A stretch of 64,000 nt of DNA from Rhizobium sp. 16-449-1b (GCF_017741935.1 NZ_JAGHMH010000007.1:372001-436000), one strand, 5' to 3'; counted from the stretch's first letter, positions 36,587 to 45,491 are shown. Notes: generated by a model from the letters alone, not told the origin. Translations and numbers: made by a program.

Positions 36587-36739
36587 CGCCCGCCGCCGAT
36601 TCCATTTTTCCCATATTTAAGCCCATCGACCGGCAAAACCAATCACGCCCCCGTGTTTTCCCGGTGATTCCTTGAAAGACCACGATGCTTTTGTGACGAT
36701 GGCTCTTCCCATGCGCTCAGGAAAACACTATATCACGCT

Positions 36740-37075
36740 TGCCAGTCTTCGGATTGGCTATGGCGATAAACGAGCGGTGTAATAAGCCTATTGGACCCGG
36801 GGGCGGTACCCGGCGCCTCCACCAAAAACCGGCGGCCTTACAAAGAGATGGCCGGCTTTTGATGGGGGCGAAACAGGATCGACAAGGGTGTAAAGATCGT
36901 CTTTTTGCTCGGCATTGTACCGCCGTTATCGGGCTAAAATTGTAGTTGCAAACGACAACTATGCGGAAGCTCGTCTCGCTGCTTAATCGCGGTGTGACAC
37001 TTCAAATTAAGTCCTGAAGGTTCGCACCTTAAGGCGGGGTCCGAAGGCACCTGGCAACAGAAGCCTTCACCTTCT
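36740..37075 (+). ncRNA. ssrA: Transfer-messenger RNA, circularly permuted two-piece form
   Basis: The acceptor piece ends with CCA at 36822-36824; it contains the T-arm CCCGGGGGCGGTACCCGG and a TTCG-capped hairpin at 36740-36757. After a 39-base intervening loop the coding piece begins GGGGGCG at 36864, which pairs with CGCCTCC (36814-36820) to give the seven-pair acceptor stem. The tag frame at 36948-36986 reads ANDNYAEARLAA then TAA. The acceptor piece preceding the coding piece is the alphaproteobacterial permutation; RNase processing leaves two RNAs. It rescues stalled ribosomes and tags their products for ClpXP. The outer ends (36740 and 37075) are approximate; the inner ends are firm. 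Confidence 0.93.
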
Positions 37076-37198
37076 CCCCCAAGCTCAAATCATGTATGAT
37101 TTGCGAAAGCATGACTCGGCTGCGGGCTTTTCCAAGCCGCTTGAGCATGGCATATAGGCTTGGAACAGACGTACGGACGAAAGAAAGACAGGGAAAGC

Positions 37199-37717
37199 AT
37201 GGGGCAGGATCATATCCGGTACGACATTCTGGCACAGGACGCGCTTCGCGGCGTCATCCGCAAGGTATTGTCGGAAGTTGCGGCAACCGGCCGCCTGCCG
37301 GGCGAGCATCACTTTTTCATCACCTTCCTGACCGGCGCTCCCGGCGTTCGCATCTCGCAGGCCCTGAAGTCCAAGTATCCCGAGCAGATGACCATCGTCA
37401 TCCAGCACCAGTTCTGGGAAATGAAGGTCACCGAATCGAGCTTCGAGATCGGCCTCTCCTTCTCCGACGTTCCGGAAAAGCTCTTCATCCCCTTCAACGC
37501 CATCCGCGGCTTCTACGATCCGTCGGTCAATTTCGAACTCGAGTTCGACGTGCCGCTGGCCGATAGCGACGAACTGCCGGAAGCCGAGATCACCGCCTAC
37601 CCGGTCGCGCCTGAAAAGGCGGAAAAGACCGAAGACGCGGCGGCAAAGCCCGCCGACGGCGACGAGAAGAAAGCCGGATCGGTCGTCTCTCTCGACGCCT
37701 TCCGCAAGAAGCAGTAA
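37199..37717 (+). CDS. sspB: SspB-alpha, ClpXP adaptor for ssrA-tagged proteins
   Basis: A 172-residue protein of the alphaproteobacterial SspB family. The N-terminal domain (1-125) reads RYDILAQDALRGVIRKVLSE and HHFFITFLTGAPGVRISQALKSKYPEQM, with the substrate-binding fold PFNAIRGFYDPSVNFELEF; a flexible acidic/Ala/Lys-rich linker (130-160) leads to a C-terminal SVVSLDAFRKKQ, the ClpX-docking motif. It hands ssrA-tagged proteins to ClpXP. The gene starts about 125 bp after the tmRNA coding piece. GGGAAAG 3-9 nt upstream supports the ATG. Confidence 0.93.
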   Translation: MGQDHIRYDILAQDALRGVIRKVLSEVAATGRLPGEHHFFITFLTGAPGVRISQALKSKYPEQMTIVIQHQFWEMKVTESSFEIGLSFSDVPEKLFIPFNAIRGFYDPSVNFELEFDVPLADSDELPEAEITAYPVAPEKAEKTEDAAAKPADGDEKKAGSVVSLDAFRKKQ

Positions 37718-37722
37718 GAACC

Positions 37723-37748
37723 AAAGGGAAGCAATCGCTTCCCTTTTT
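37723..37748 (+). terminator. Terminator after sspB
   Basis: AAAGGGAAGC (37723-37732) and GCTTCCCTTT (37737-37746) pair perfectly around AATC, followed by further T. Confidence 0.9.
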
Positions 37749-37779
37749 CATATCGCCTGTTTTATATTTTAGGTGTCCC

Positions 37780-37974
37780 GTGAGCGCCGAAATCGTCAAT
37801 CTCCGCCAGTTCAAGAAGAAGCAGGCCCGCTCCGACAAGGAGAAGCAGGCCGAGCAGAACCGGATTTCCTTCGGCCGCACAAAGCAGGAAAAGCAGCTCA
37901 CCAAGGCTTTGAACGACAAGGCCGAGCGCGCGCACGACCATGGCCGCATCGACAAGAACGACGACGCCGAATGA
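37780..37974 (+). CDS. DUF4169 family small protein
   Basis: A 64-residue, strongly charged protein: EIVNLRQFKKKQARSDKEKQ then AEQNRISFGRTKQEKQ and KALNDKAERAHDHGRIDKND. This is the DUF4169 pattern, widespread next to sspB in alphaproteobacteria; the function is unknown. It probably forms one or two helices. The start is GTG (37780). It is the first of four genes that overlap one another. Confidence 0.82.
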   Translation: MSAEIVNLRQFKKKQARSDKEKQAEQNRISFGRTKQEKQLTKALNDKAERAHDHGRIDKNDDAE

Positions 37975-38057
37975 CCGCGTGCGACTGCGAAAAAGAGTCC
38001 GCGATCAATCCCTTGCGCGCGTTTGCGGAATCATTTTCCGAACACGACGCGCAATGA
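37971..38057 (+). CDS. 28-residue mini-ORF coupled at both ends
   Basis: A 28-codon frame begins with ATG sharing ATGA with the DUF4169 stop and ends with TGA sharing ATGA with the following gene's ATG. It has two cysteines near its N-terminus (MTACDCEKE) and an acidic C-terminal half. Double ATGA overlap suggests it is translated, if only to couple its neighbours. Composition gives no function; chance cannot be ruled out. Confidence 0.4.
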   Translation: MTACDCEKESAINPLRAFAESFSEHDAQ

Positions 38058-38323
38058 TCCGCAAGCACTCGATCACGCTGCATGGCCATCGCACCAGCCT
38101 GTCGCTGGAAGACGAGTTCTGGACCGAGCTCACCGCCATCGCCGCCGCCCGCACCATCCCGCTCGCCGGCCTGATTTCCGAGATCGACGACAACAGGGAC
38201 GCCGACAGCAACCTCTCTTCGGCGCTGCGTCTGCACGTGCTCGCCTGGCTGAAATCAGCGGGTGCCGCGCCACGGCAGGCCCAACACGACAACGGGGAAG
38301 CGGCGGATGCCGGAGCGCGTTGA
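38054..38323 (+). CDS. Ribbon-helix-helix domain protein (RHH_4 family)
   Basis: An 89-residue protein whose first 70 residues follow the RHH_4 pattern: RKHSITLHGHRTSLSLEDEF WTELTAIAAARTIPLAGLIS, with Leu-rich helices and LHVLAWLKSAG at the end. Such proteins are small DNA-binding or putative regulators found near thyA/fumC/sspB in rhizobia. The ATG lies in the stop of the 28-codon frame, and the next gene starts inside its last codons. Function is unknown. Confidence 0.82.
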   Translation: MIRKHSITLHGHRTSLSLEDEFWTELTAIAAARTIPLAGLISEIDDNRDADSNLSSALRLHVLAWLKSAGAAPRQAQHDNGEAADAGAR

Positions 38324-38813
38324 GATCGTCCCCTATGACGCAAAGTGGCCGGCGCACTTCCGCGAAATCGCTGCCGCCCTGAAAACCCTGCTGGGCGATC
38401 GCATGCTCGATATCCACCACATCGGCAGCACCTCCATCCCGGGGATGGCCGCCAAGCCGCTCATCGATATCGATGTGATACTGCCCACTCCGGCCGACGT
38501 CATCGACGCCTGCCCGCTGATGGAAGCGGCCGGTTACGAGCCGCGCGGCAATCGCTACGACGCCGACATCTTCGCCTTCATGAAGCGCACCACAGCGCCC
38601 AGGCAGCGGGTCTATCTATGCCCCGAAGGCCACGACACGCACCACCGGCGCATCCAGTTCCGCGATTATCTGAGAACCCACCCGCAAGCCGCCGCCGACT
38701 ATCAGGCGCTGAAGCTCAAGTTGGCGGAAGAGTTCGAATATGACGGTGACGGCTACACCGCCGGCAAGGCCGCCTTCGTCAACGACATCGTCGCCCGCGC
38801 AGACAAGCGCTGA
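38307..38813 (+). CDS. GrpB family nucleotidyltransferase-fold protein
   Basis: A 168-residue protein of the GrpB/YqkA family (UPF0157): VEIVPYDAKWPAHFREIAAA, then IHHIGSTSIPGMAAKPLIDIDV, where H-GS-S and D-D resemble nucleotidyltransferase active-site residues, and RIQFRDYLRTHPQAAADYQALK. The reaction is unknown in bacteria. It starts 17 bp inside the RHH gene and closes the run of overlapping small genes. It faces the asmA-like gene tail to tail. Confidence 0.88.
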   Translation: MPERVEIVPYDAKWPAHFREIAAALKTLLGDRMLDIHHIGSTSIPGMAAKPLIDIDVILPTPADVIDACPLMEAAGYEPRGNRYDADIFAFMKRTTAPRQRVYLCPEGHDTHHRRIQFRDYLRTHPQAAADYQALKLKLAEEFEYDGDGYTAGKAAFVNDIVARADKR

Positions 38814-38851
38814 GGCGTCACCGACAGCAGATCGCCGGCCGCGCAAGACCG

Positions 38852-41800
38852 TTATTGCGGAACCTGCACGCCCGGCAAACCCGGCACCGTATTGAAGTTC
38901 AGCGAGTTCTGCGGCGGGGTGATCAGTTGCTCCTGCGCCCGGTGCGCCGCCTCGGCCGCGGCCTTGGCATCCGCTTCCGCCTTGGCCTTCGCGGCGGCTT
39001 CCGCCTGCGCCTTGGCTTCAGCTTCGGCCTTGGCGGCTGCCGCCGCCTGGTCGCGCTCGGCCTGCTGGGTCGCAAGCAGCCTCAGCCGCTCCTCTTCCGC
39101 CTTGCGCTGCGCCTCGATGGCAGCAGCCTTCTCGCGCTCCTGATCGTTGAACTTGGCGAGCGACACCTCGCGGCGTAATCTCTGCTGTTCGAGCACGTTC
39201 GACTGCAGCTTCTCGACCCGCCGGCGCTCGCGCTCAAAGGCGCGCAGCGACAGGTAGCCGGTGATATCGGTGACATCCATCACCCGGCCCGGCGATCCGA
39301 GAACGCCGGAGAAATCGAGCCGGATCGAAGGATCCGCGCCGGCCAGCGCCTCGCCCATCGGATTGAGGTTGATGTCGAGCGACGCGTTGATGCGCTCCTG
39401 CGGCAGGTCGATCTGCGCATTGCCTGTCAGCGTCGCCTGGTCGGTGGCGACAGTCACGTTCTGAACCCTCAGCACCCCATCCGTGACATTGAACGGCACC
39501 GCCGTCGCCGGCAGCTTCGCCTCGCCGTTGTTGAGCAGCGTCTCGACGATCGGATGCACCTTGCCGGCGTTCAGCTGGTCCTGCATCGGATCGGTCGCCG
39601 ACAGAAGCGGTGCCAGCATGCCGAGATTGAGCCCACGCACGCTGGTATCACCCAGCTTCATCTCGCCGGAGCCGTTGAGCGAGCTTGCGATATCCTTCAT
39701 CGACTTGCCCGATGCTTCCATCGACAGCGCCAGCCCGAACTTGCCGCTGGCAACAGGCGAACCTCCGTCCCGCTGCCACACGACGCCACCGAGATCGGCA
39801 TCGGCAAGCGCAAGCTTGGTCTGCAGGAATCCGGTTCCGTCGGCATTGGTGAACTTCACATTGGCATCAACCGTGCCGCCGTCCCAGTTGCCCTTCATGT
39901 CGTTCAGCTGCAGCTCGTCACCCTTGTAGGCGACGTTGGAGGTGAAGTCGGTGATCGGGTTCGACCAGCCGAGCCAGAACTGCTTGGCGGTGAGCTTCAG
40001 GTTGACGTCCATGTCCTTGAACACGGGAATGCCGAGCGGCGCCGCGAGCAGATTGCCATTCGCGGGATCCGTCATCGGCCCATAGACCGCCTCGCCAAGC
40101 CAGGTGGCATCGGCCTTCGTCAGGGCGAGTTCGCCCGAGGCCGTCGTCCGCTCGGCCTTGCGATCAAGCGTCATGGCGCCGGTAAATTCGTTGTCCGCCG
40201 CATGGCCGGCAATGTTGCCGAAAGCGACCTTGTCGCCATCGATCGCCGCCGTCGTCGTCAGCTTGAACGGCAGGCCGGTCCCCATCTGCGGCACGCCGAT
40301 GCCGTTCATGACGAGATAAGGGTCGAGGTCGGCGCTCTCCAGCGACAGCGCCAACTGCCCGTTCATGAAGCTCTGCGGCCGGATATCGACCTTGCCGGCG
40401 GCGGTAAACGAGGTGCGGTCCGTGGCGAATGTCAGGTTGGCGTCGGCCGGATCGGTCCCCTCCGCCTGCACCTTCAGCGTCATGCGGCCGTTGGCATCCG
40501 CGTCGACAGGCAACGGATCAAGCCCCGCCTGGCCGAACAGCACCGACGTCACATTATTCTCGAGCGTCGCCTCGAGGCTGGTCGTGCCCTTGCCGGTCAG
40601 TGCCAGAAGGTCGGACATGCGGTAATCGAGGTTCACGCGGCTGCCATTGGCGACGCCGGCCAGCGTCACCGAGAGGCCATCGCCCTGATCGCCGCCGAGC
40701 GTGACGGCACCGCGCAGCGCCGTGTTCGTGTACCAGGCGGCGTTGCGCACCAGCCGATCCATGACGGGGTGCTGCGGCAGTTTCTGCTTCAGCATGGTGA
40801 AGAACGGACCGGGATCGGCCGCCTTGAAGGTGATCTCCCCCGAGCCCTTGTAGTCGAGCAGCGAGCCCTCGGCGCGGCCGGTCGCCGTGAACTCGGCGCC
40901 CGCCAGGTTCTTCACCGAAAGCTTCTCCACGCCGAGCGCGCCGTCGGCGATCGTGAAGCTCGTTTCGACATCGCCGGCCTCGACGCCGAAGGCGGTGAAT
41001 TTGTCGGCCTTGAGCTGCGCCTTGATCTTGTGGTCGAGAACGTTGTTACCCGCATCCTGCCCGGTAAACAGTCCGGTCAGTGCTCGGAGCGCATCAAGAT
41101 CCAACGCATCGCCCGCAAGTGCCACATCAAGCGTCGGCGCCTGGTTCGGCACCGCCTGGCGGTCGAGCCTGCCCTTCAGCGTCGCCGGACCGACCGCGAT
41201 CTCCAAATCATCGAATGTCTGCCGCTCATGCGTCAGGTTCACATTCGCCGAAAAACCGGCCTGCTGCAGCGACCGAATGGCCGGATCGACATCACCCGAG
41301 AGCCACGAGGCAAGCCCCGTCGGCTGCTTCGATGCGACGGTGATCGCACCCTTGAAGGATGGCTGCCCCTGCAGCGTCAGCTGACCGTTGCCCTCGACCA
41401 GCGTACGCCCCGGCAGCGTGCCGAAAGCATGGTCGATCGTCCAGCCGCTGCCGGCCGGCTCCAGATCGAGCTGCACATCGCGAATGGTGGTATCACCCGC
41501 CACGATCGCCGGTAGCCTGACACTCGCCTTGCCGGGCACCTGCGGCACTGGGATCTGCGAGACGATCTGGATCAGCGCGTTCAACCGCTGCTTGGCGGAA
41601 AGGCTCGGATCGCGCGAGGTCTTGCCGCCGGAGCCCTGGTTGCCGATGCGGTTGACGTCGATCTGCTGGCCATCGGCCGTGAGCAGGAATTGCGGCTTCA
41701 CGCCGGTATCGAGCGTCGCTTCGCCGGTCACCACATAGGGGTCTTCCACCGCGCCGATCTCGAGACGGTATTCGGGGATGCGGATGCTCTCGTTGGTAAG

Positions 41801-42613
41801 CTCGAACTTGCCCTTCAGCCGCGGCGGCTGGGTCTTGTCGGTGCCCTTGGCCTGGTTCGTGCCAGTGCGCTCGATTTGCGCCGACATCGTGCCCTGGTAA
41901 TTGGGCTTGCGATCGACAAGCTTGAGCTCGCCATCGAGATCGACCGAAACAGGATGCTTGTCCGGCTGCAGCCGGGTGCGCATTCTGAGAACGCCGTTCT
42001 CGTCCAGCTGGTTGCTGGAGATGAGGAAATTGCCGTGCTCGCCGTCGAGCGCCGCATCACCCTCGATCCGCCACGGCCCGGCCAGCGATTTCGCCGACAT
42101 CTCGGCGTTGATCCCGGTCACGAGACGCGTGCGGCCCGATTGGTCGTCGATGAACTGAACGTCGCCGCCGCTGACATGCACATTCTCAAGAACGACGGTC
42201 TTGGCGGGGATTTCCGGCTGGCTGCCGCGCGTCCAGTCGAGCGTGCCGTCCTTCAAGAGCCGCAGCTTGACCTTGGGATTGACCACGCGCATGTCGAAGA
42301 TCAGCGCCTCGCCCGAGAGGAACGGCGCCAGTTCCGCATCCATGGAAAACTGCTCGACCTGCACGATCGGCGAGCCGTCCTGCTCCTGGCCGACGCGCAC
42401 GTCATGCATCGTCACCGAGGGGAATGGCAAAAGGCGCGCATCGACCGCGCCGTGGACCACGACCTTCTTGCCGATGATACGGCTGGCCTGATCCTCGAAA
42501 TTCTGACGGAAGCCGGTCCAATCGATGAACATAGGCGCGAACAGCGCCACGAACAGCGCCACGACAACCACACCACCCAGTACGACGAGAAACCGGCCTA
42601 CCAAGTCAATCAT
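38852..42613 (-). CDS. Giant AsmA-family inner-membrane protein
   Basis: A 1253-residue protein with one N-terminal membrane helix (FLVVLGGVVVVALFVALFAP, 8-27) and a long periplasmic part: AsmA N-domain (DWTGFRQNFEDQASRIIGKK to LPFPSVTMHDVRVG), repetitive beta-rich middle, and the AsmA_2-type C-terminal segment LGDTSVRGLNLGMLAPLLS. AsmA relatives are thought to carry lipids between membranes. After about 1130 comes a charged Ala/Lys/Glu-rich coiled coil (LEQQRLRREVSLAKFNDQER, then AAAAAKAEAEAKAQAEAAAK), which is not usual in AsmA proteins. It lies downstream of the FAD oxidase gene on the same strand. Confidence 0.88.
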   Translation of the reverse strand: MIDLVGRFLVVLGGVVVVALFVALFAPMFIDWTGFRQNFEDQASRIIGKKVVVHGAVDARLLPFPSVTMHDVRVGQEQDGSPIVQVEQFSMDAELAPFLSGEALIFDMRVVNPKVKLRLLKDGTLDWTRGSQPEIPAKTVVLENVHVSGGDVQFIDDQSGRTRLVTGINAEMSAKSLAGPWRIEGDAALDGEHGNFLISSNQLDENGVLRMRTRLQPDKHPVSVDLDGELKLVDRKPNYQGTMSAQIERTGTNQAKGTDKTQPPRLKGKFELTNESIRIPEYRLEIGAVEDPYVVTGEATLDTGVKPQFLLTADGQQIDVNRIGNQGSGGKTSRDPSLSAKQRLNALIQIVSQIPVPQVPGKASVRLPAIVAGDTTIRDVQLDLEPAGSGWTIDHAFGTLPGRTLVEGNGQLTLQGQPSFKGAITVASKQPTGLASWLSGDVDPAIRSLQQAGFSANVNLTHERQTFDDLEIAVGPATLKGRLDRQAVPNQAPTLDVALAGDALDLDALRALTGLFTGQDAGNNVLDHKIKAQLKADKFTAFGVEAGDVETSFTIADGALGVEKLSVKNLAGAEFTATGRAEGSLLDYKGSGEITFKAADPGPFFTMLKQKLPQHPVMDRLVRNAAWYTNTALRGAVTLGGDQGDGLSVTLAGVANGSRVNLDYRMSDLLALTGKGTTSLEATLENNVTSVLFGQAGLDPLPVDADANGRMTLKVQAEGTDPADANLTFATDRTSFTAAGKVDIRPQSFMNGQLALSLESADLDPYLVMNGIGVPQMGTGLPFKLTTTAAIDGDKVAFGNIAGHAADNEFTGAMTLDRKAERTTASGELALTKADATWLGEAVYGPMTDPANGNLLAAPLGIPVFKDMDVNLKLTAKQFWLGWSNPITDFTSNVAYKGDELQLNDMKGNWDGGTVDANVKFTNADGTGFLQTKLALADADLGGVVWQRDGGSPVASGKFGLALSMEASGKSMKDIASSLNGSGEMKLGDTSVRGLNLGMLAPLLSATDPMQDQLNAGKVHPIVETLLNNGEAKLPATAVPFNVTDGVLRVQNVTVATDQATLTGNAQIDLPQERINASLDINLNPMGEALAGADPSIRLDFSGVLGSPGRVMDVTDITGYLSLRAFERERRRVEKLQSNVLEQQRLRREVSLAKFNDQEREKAAAIEAQRKAEEERLRLLATQQAERDQAAAAAKAEAEAKAQAEAAAKAKAEADAKAAAEAAHRAQEQLITPPQNSLNFNTVPGLPGVQVPQ

Positions 42614-42646
42614 TCTCCATTCGGGCTACACCGCGGACACAAGGCC

Positions 42647-42675
42647 AAACTCGATCAGGATACCCGATCGAGTTT
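42647..42675. promoter_or_regulatory. Perfect inverted repeat AAACTCGATC/GATCGAGTTT before the asmA-like gene
   Basis: Ten-base arms around a nine-base loop, 34-62 bp upstream of the asmA-like start and 170 bp after the FAD oxidase stop. It could be a weak terminator of the oxidase gene (few T follow) or an operator of the asmA-like gene; the sequence does not decide. Confidence 0.45.
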
Positions 42676-42846
42676 TGACCCTAGATCATCAACCCGAAGC
42701 GTGTGAAGCCGCTTTCAGGCAACAAACCGCGCAATTCCTTGTTACGCCCACGCTTTCCCGGCGGCGCTCCGATTCGCTACGCTGTTCTCAATCCCTATCG
42801 GCATTCATGCCGCAAGCAAGCCAAGATCAAAACAGAGTGTTGATTT

Positions 42847-44259
42847 TCAGGCAGAATGGAAAATCTTGCCCGGATTGAAGATGTTATCCGGGTCGAGCGC
42901 ATGCTTGACCTGGCGCATCAGATCGACCGCGCCCCCAAGTTCCTCTTCGAGAAACGCCATCTTGCCCTGGCCGATACCGTGCTCGCCGGTGCAGGTGCCG
43001 TCCATCGCAAGCGCCCGCTTGTTGAGCCGCGACACGAAGCCCTCGGCAACGGCGATCCCCTCCTCCGTCTTGTCGTCGAACAAGAGCAGCACGTGAAAGT
43101 TCCCGTCGCCGGCGTGGCCGACGATCATCGCCAGAAGACCGTGCTCCTCGATATCGGCCTGCGTCTCGCCGATGCAATCGGCCAGCCGCGAGATCGGCAC
43201 GCAGACGTCGGTCGACAGCGCCGCCATCTCCGGCGCCAGCGCGCGCGAAGCCCAATAGGCGTCGTGGCGGGCTTTCCAGAGCTTGTTGCGCTCCTCGGCG
43301 TTGACGGTCCAGGCGAACTCGCCGCCCCCGCATTCCGCCGCAATCTCGCCGAACTGCGCCGATTGCAGCGCGACGGTTTCGTCGGTGCCGTGAAACTCGA
43401 CGAACAGCGTCGGCTTTTCGTCATAGTTCAGTTTCGAATAGGCGTTGCAGGCGCGGATCTGCAGGGCGTCGAGAAGCTCGATGCGCGCGACGGGCACGCC
43501 CATCTGGATGGTCATGATCACCGCGTCGCAGGCAGCACGCACCGTCGGAAACGCACAGACGCCGCCGCCGATCTTCTGCGGAATACCCTGCAGGCGCAGC
43601 GTCACCGAAGTCAGGATGCCAAGCGTACCCTCGGATCCGACGAAAAGCCGCGTCAGGTCATAACCGGCCGAGGACTTGCGCGCGCGCCGCGCCGTGCGGA
43701 TTTCCTCGCCATTGGCGGTAACGGCGGTCACCGACAGGACATTGTCCTTCATCGTGCCGTAGCGCACCGCATTGGTGCCGGAGGCCCGCGTCGCCGTCAT
43801 GCCGCCGATCGAGGCGTTGGCGCCCGGATCGATCGGGAAAAACAGGCCGGTGTCGCGCAGATAAGTGTTGAGGTCCTCGCGGGTCACGCCCGGCTCGACG
43901 GTGCAGTCGAGGTCTTCCATGTTGACCTCAAGCACCCGGTTCATCCGGCTGAAATCGATCGAAATGCCGCCATTCGGCGCATTGACCTGCCCTTCCAGCG
44001 ACGATCCGGTACCAAAGCCGATGACAGGAACCTTGTGCTCGGCGCAGACCTTGACGACAGCCTTCACATCATCGGCGCTCTCAGCGAAGAGAACACCATC
44101 AGGCAGCTGCGAGGGAATGTAGGTGGTCGTATGCGCATGTTGCTCGCGAAACGACTGGCCGGTCTGGAAGCGCTCGCCGAAGCTCTGTTTCAGGATGCCG
44201 AGAACGCTGGCGATACCCGCCTCGTTGCGTGTGCCGGCCTTTGCGTCTTTGAGCGCCAT
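42847..44259 (-). CDS. FAD-linked oxidase, D-lactate dehydrogenase (cytochrome)/GlcD type
   Basis: A 470-residue flavoprotein. The FAD-binding PCMH domain has VPVIGFGTGSSLEGQVNAPNG and DPGANASIGGMTATRASGTN AVRYGTM; the C-terminal cap ends TCTGEHGIGQGKMAFLEEEL with the His of the family. It oxidises a 2-hydroxy acid (D-lactate or glycolate) and passes electrons to the respiratory chain; which acid cannot be read. AGGAG is 9-13 nt before the ATG, deciding against a longer frame. The asmA-like gene follows on the same strand 233 bp downstream. Confidence 0.92.
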   Translation of the reverse strand: MALKDAKAGTRNEAGIASVLGILKQSFGERFQTGQSFREQHAHTTTYIPSQLPDGVLFAESADDVKAVVKVCAEHKVPVIGFGTGSSLEGQVNAPNGGISIDFSRMNRVLEVNMEDLDCTVEPGVTREDLNTYLRDTGLFFPIDPGANASIGGMTATRASGTNAVRYGTMKDNVLSVTAVTANGEEIRTARRARKSSAGYDLTRLFVGSEGTLGILTSVTLRLQGIPQKIGGGVCAFPTVRAACDAVIMTIQMGVPVARIELLDALQIRACNAYSKLNYDEKPTLFVEFHGTDETVALQSAQFGEIAAECGGGEFAWTVNAEERNKLWKARHDAYWASRALAPEMAALSTDVCVPISRLADCIGETQADIEEHGLLAMIVGHAGDGNFHVLLLFDDKTEEGIAVAEGFVSRLNKRALAMDGTCTGEHGIGQGKMAFLEEELGGAVDLMRQVKHALDPDNIFNPGKIFHSA

Positions 44260-44364
44260 CTCTTTGATCTCCTTACCGTCGTTGCCCGAGGGCACGTTGG
44301 GTATGAGACAAGAGATGACGCGTGTCTAGTGCAAGATCGCCGCAGCGGTACGCCGACCTGGACC

Positions 44365-45399
44365 TCAGACGAGCGGCGGGTTCAATCGCGCGAAACCCTC
44401 CTGCCGCTGATACGGAAAATAGGGATAGGGCGCGCTGACAGCGCTCGCCTTGTCGAGCCGCTCGACCTGCTCCTTCGACAGCGACCAACCGACAGCATCG
44501 AGGTTCTGCCGCAGCTGCTCCTCGTTGCGCGCGCCGATGATCACGCTCGACACAGTCGGGCGGCCGATCAGCCAGTTGAGCGCGATCTGCGGCACGGTCT
44601 TGCCGGTTTCCTCGGCTACGATATCGAGCGCATCGACGATATCGTAGAGCTTCTCATCGTCGACGGGAGGCCCGTATTCCGCCGTCTGGTGCAGCCGGCT
44701 TCCCTCCGGCAAAGGCTGCCCGCGCCTGATCTTTCCGGTCAGCCGTCCCCAGGCAAGCGGGCTCCACACCAGCGCTCCGACACCCTGGGCGGCGGCAAGC
44801 GGCATCAGCTCCCACTCATAGTCGCGGCCGGCCAGAGTGTAATAGACCTGATGCGCCACATAGCGCGGATAGCCATGCTGAGAGGACACGCCGAGCGATT
44901 TCATCAGCTGCCATCCGGAAAAATTGGAAACGCCGATATAGCGGATTTTCCCGGCATCAATCAGCCGGTCCAGCGTCGACAGCACCTCCTCGATCGGTGT
45001 CGAAGCGTCGAAGGCGTGCAGCTGCAGCAGGTCGATATAATCGGTGCCGAGCCGCTTCAACGCCGCATCCGTCGCTCGCAGCAATCTTGCGCGCGATGTC
45101 CCCCAATCCCCCGGTCCGTCGCCAACAGGAAGCGCGGTCTTCGTCGAGATCAACACCTGATCACGCCTGCCCTTGATCGCATGGCCAAGCACCTCCTCCG
45201 ACGCGCCCGCCGAATAGACGTCGGCGGTATCGAACAGCGTCACTCCCGCCTCGATCGCGATATCCACCATCCGCGACGCCTCGGCGCCCGTGGTATTGCC
45301 CCACGCACCGAAGAGCGGCCCCGATCCGCCGAACGTACCCGCGCCGAAACTCAACACCGGCACGCGAAGGCCGGATGCACCAAGCTGTCTGTATTCCAT
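44365..45399 (-). CDS. Aldo/keto reductase
   Basis: A 344-residue YajO/Tas-like reductase with the whole tetrad: D57 and Y62 (LFDTADVYSAGASEE), K87 (ISTKTAL) and H128 (LLQLHAFD). The C-terminal NADPH segment is NWLIGRPTVSSVIIGARNEE and the tail YPYFPYQRQEGFARLNPPL, the same branch as the partial reductase at the left window edge. A LysR gene is divergent 92 bp away and probably controls it. Substrate is unknown. Confidence 0.9.
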   Translation of the reverse strand: MEYRQLGASGLRVPVLSFGAGTFGGSGPLFGAWGNTTGAEASRMVDIAIEAGVTLFDTADVYSAGASEEVLGHAIKGRRDQVLISTKTALPVGDGPGDWGTSRARLLRATDAALKRLGTDYIDLLQLHAFDASTPIEEVLSTLDRLIDAGKIRYIGVSNFSGWQLMKSLGVSSQHGYPRYVAHQVYYTLAGRDYEWELMPLAAAQGVGALVWSPLAWGRLTGKIRRGQPLPEGSRLHQTAEYGPPVDDEKLYDIVDALDIVAEETGKTVPQIALNWLIGRPTVSSVIIGARNEEQLRQNLDAVGWSLSKEQVERLDKASAVSAPYPYFPYQRQEGFARLNPPLV

Positions 45400-45469
45400 G
45401 GCCAGTCTCCTGTTGTTTCACTAGAGATAGACACTCCACACGCGATGAAATAGATTGCCTTCAGGCACA

Positions 45470-45483
45470 CAATTCATGAATTG
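45470..45483. promoter_or_regulatory. Perfect palindrome CAATTCATGAATTG before the LysR gene
   Basis: A 14-bp sequence identical to its reverse complement, 8 bp before the LysR ATG. It contains a T-N11-A LysR-box frame. It may be an autoregulatory site in the shared control region with the aldo/keto reductase gene. Confidence 0.5.
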
Positions 45484-45491
45484 AAGTCATC

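Noticed and set aside
36739..36945. A 68-codon frame over the tmRNA
   Set aside because: It is explained by the acceptor and coding pieces of ssrA, whose stem and tag are matched.
37160..37201. A longer sspB start 13 codons upstream (37160)
   Set aside because: The family begins MGQDHIRYD-like at 37199, where GGGAAAG is well placed.
42856..45453. An 865-codon plus-strand frame over the FAD oxidase and aldo/keto reductase genes
   Set aside because: It spans two real minus-strand genes and their gap, and its translation has no recognisable fold.
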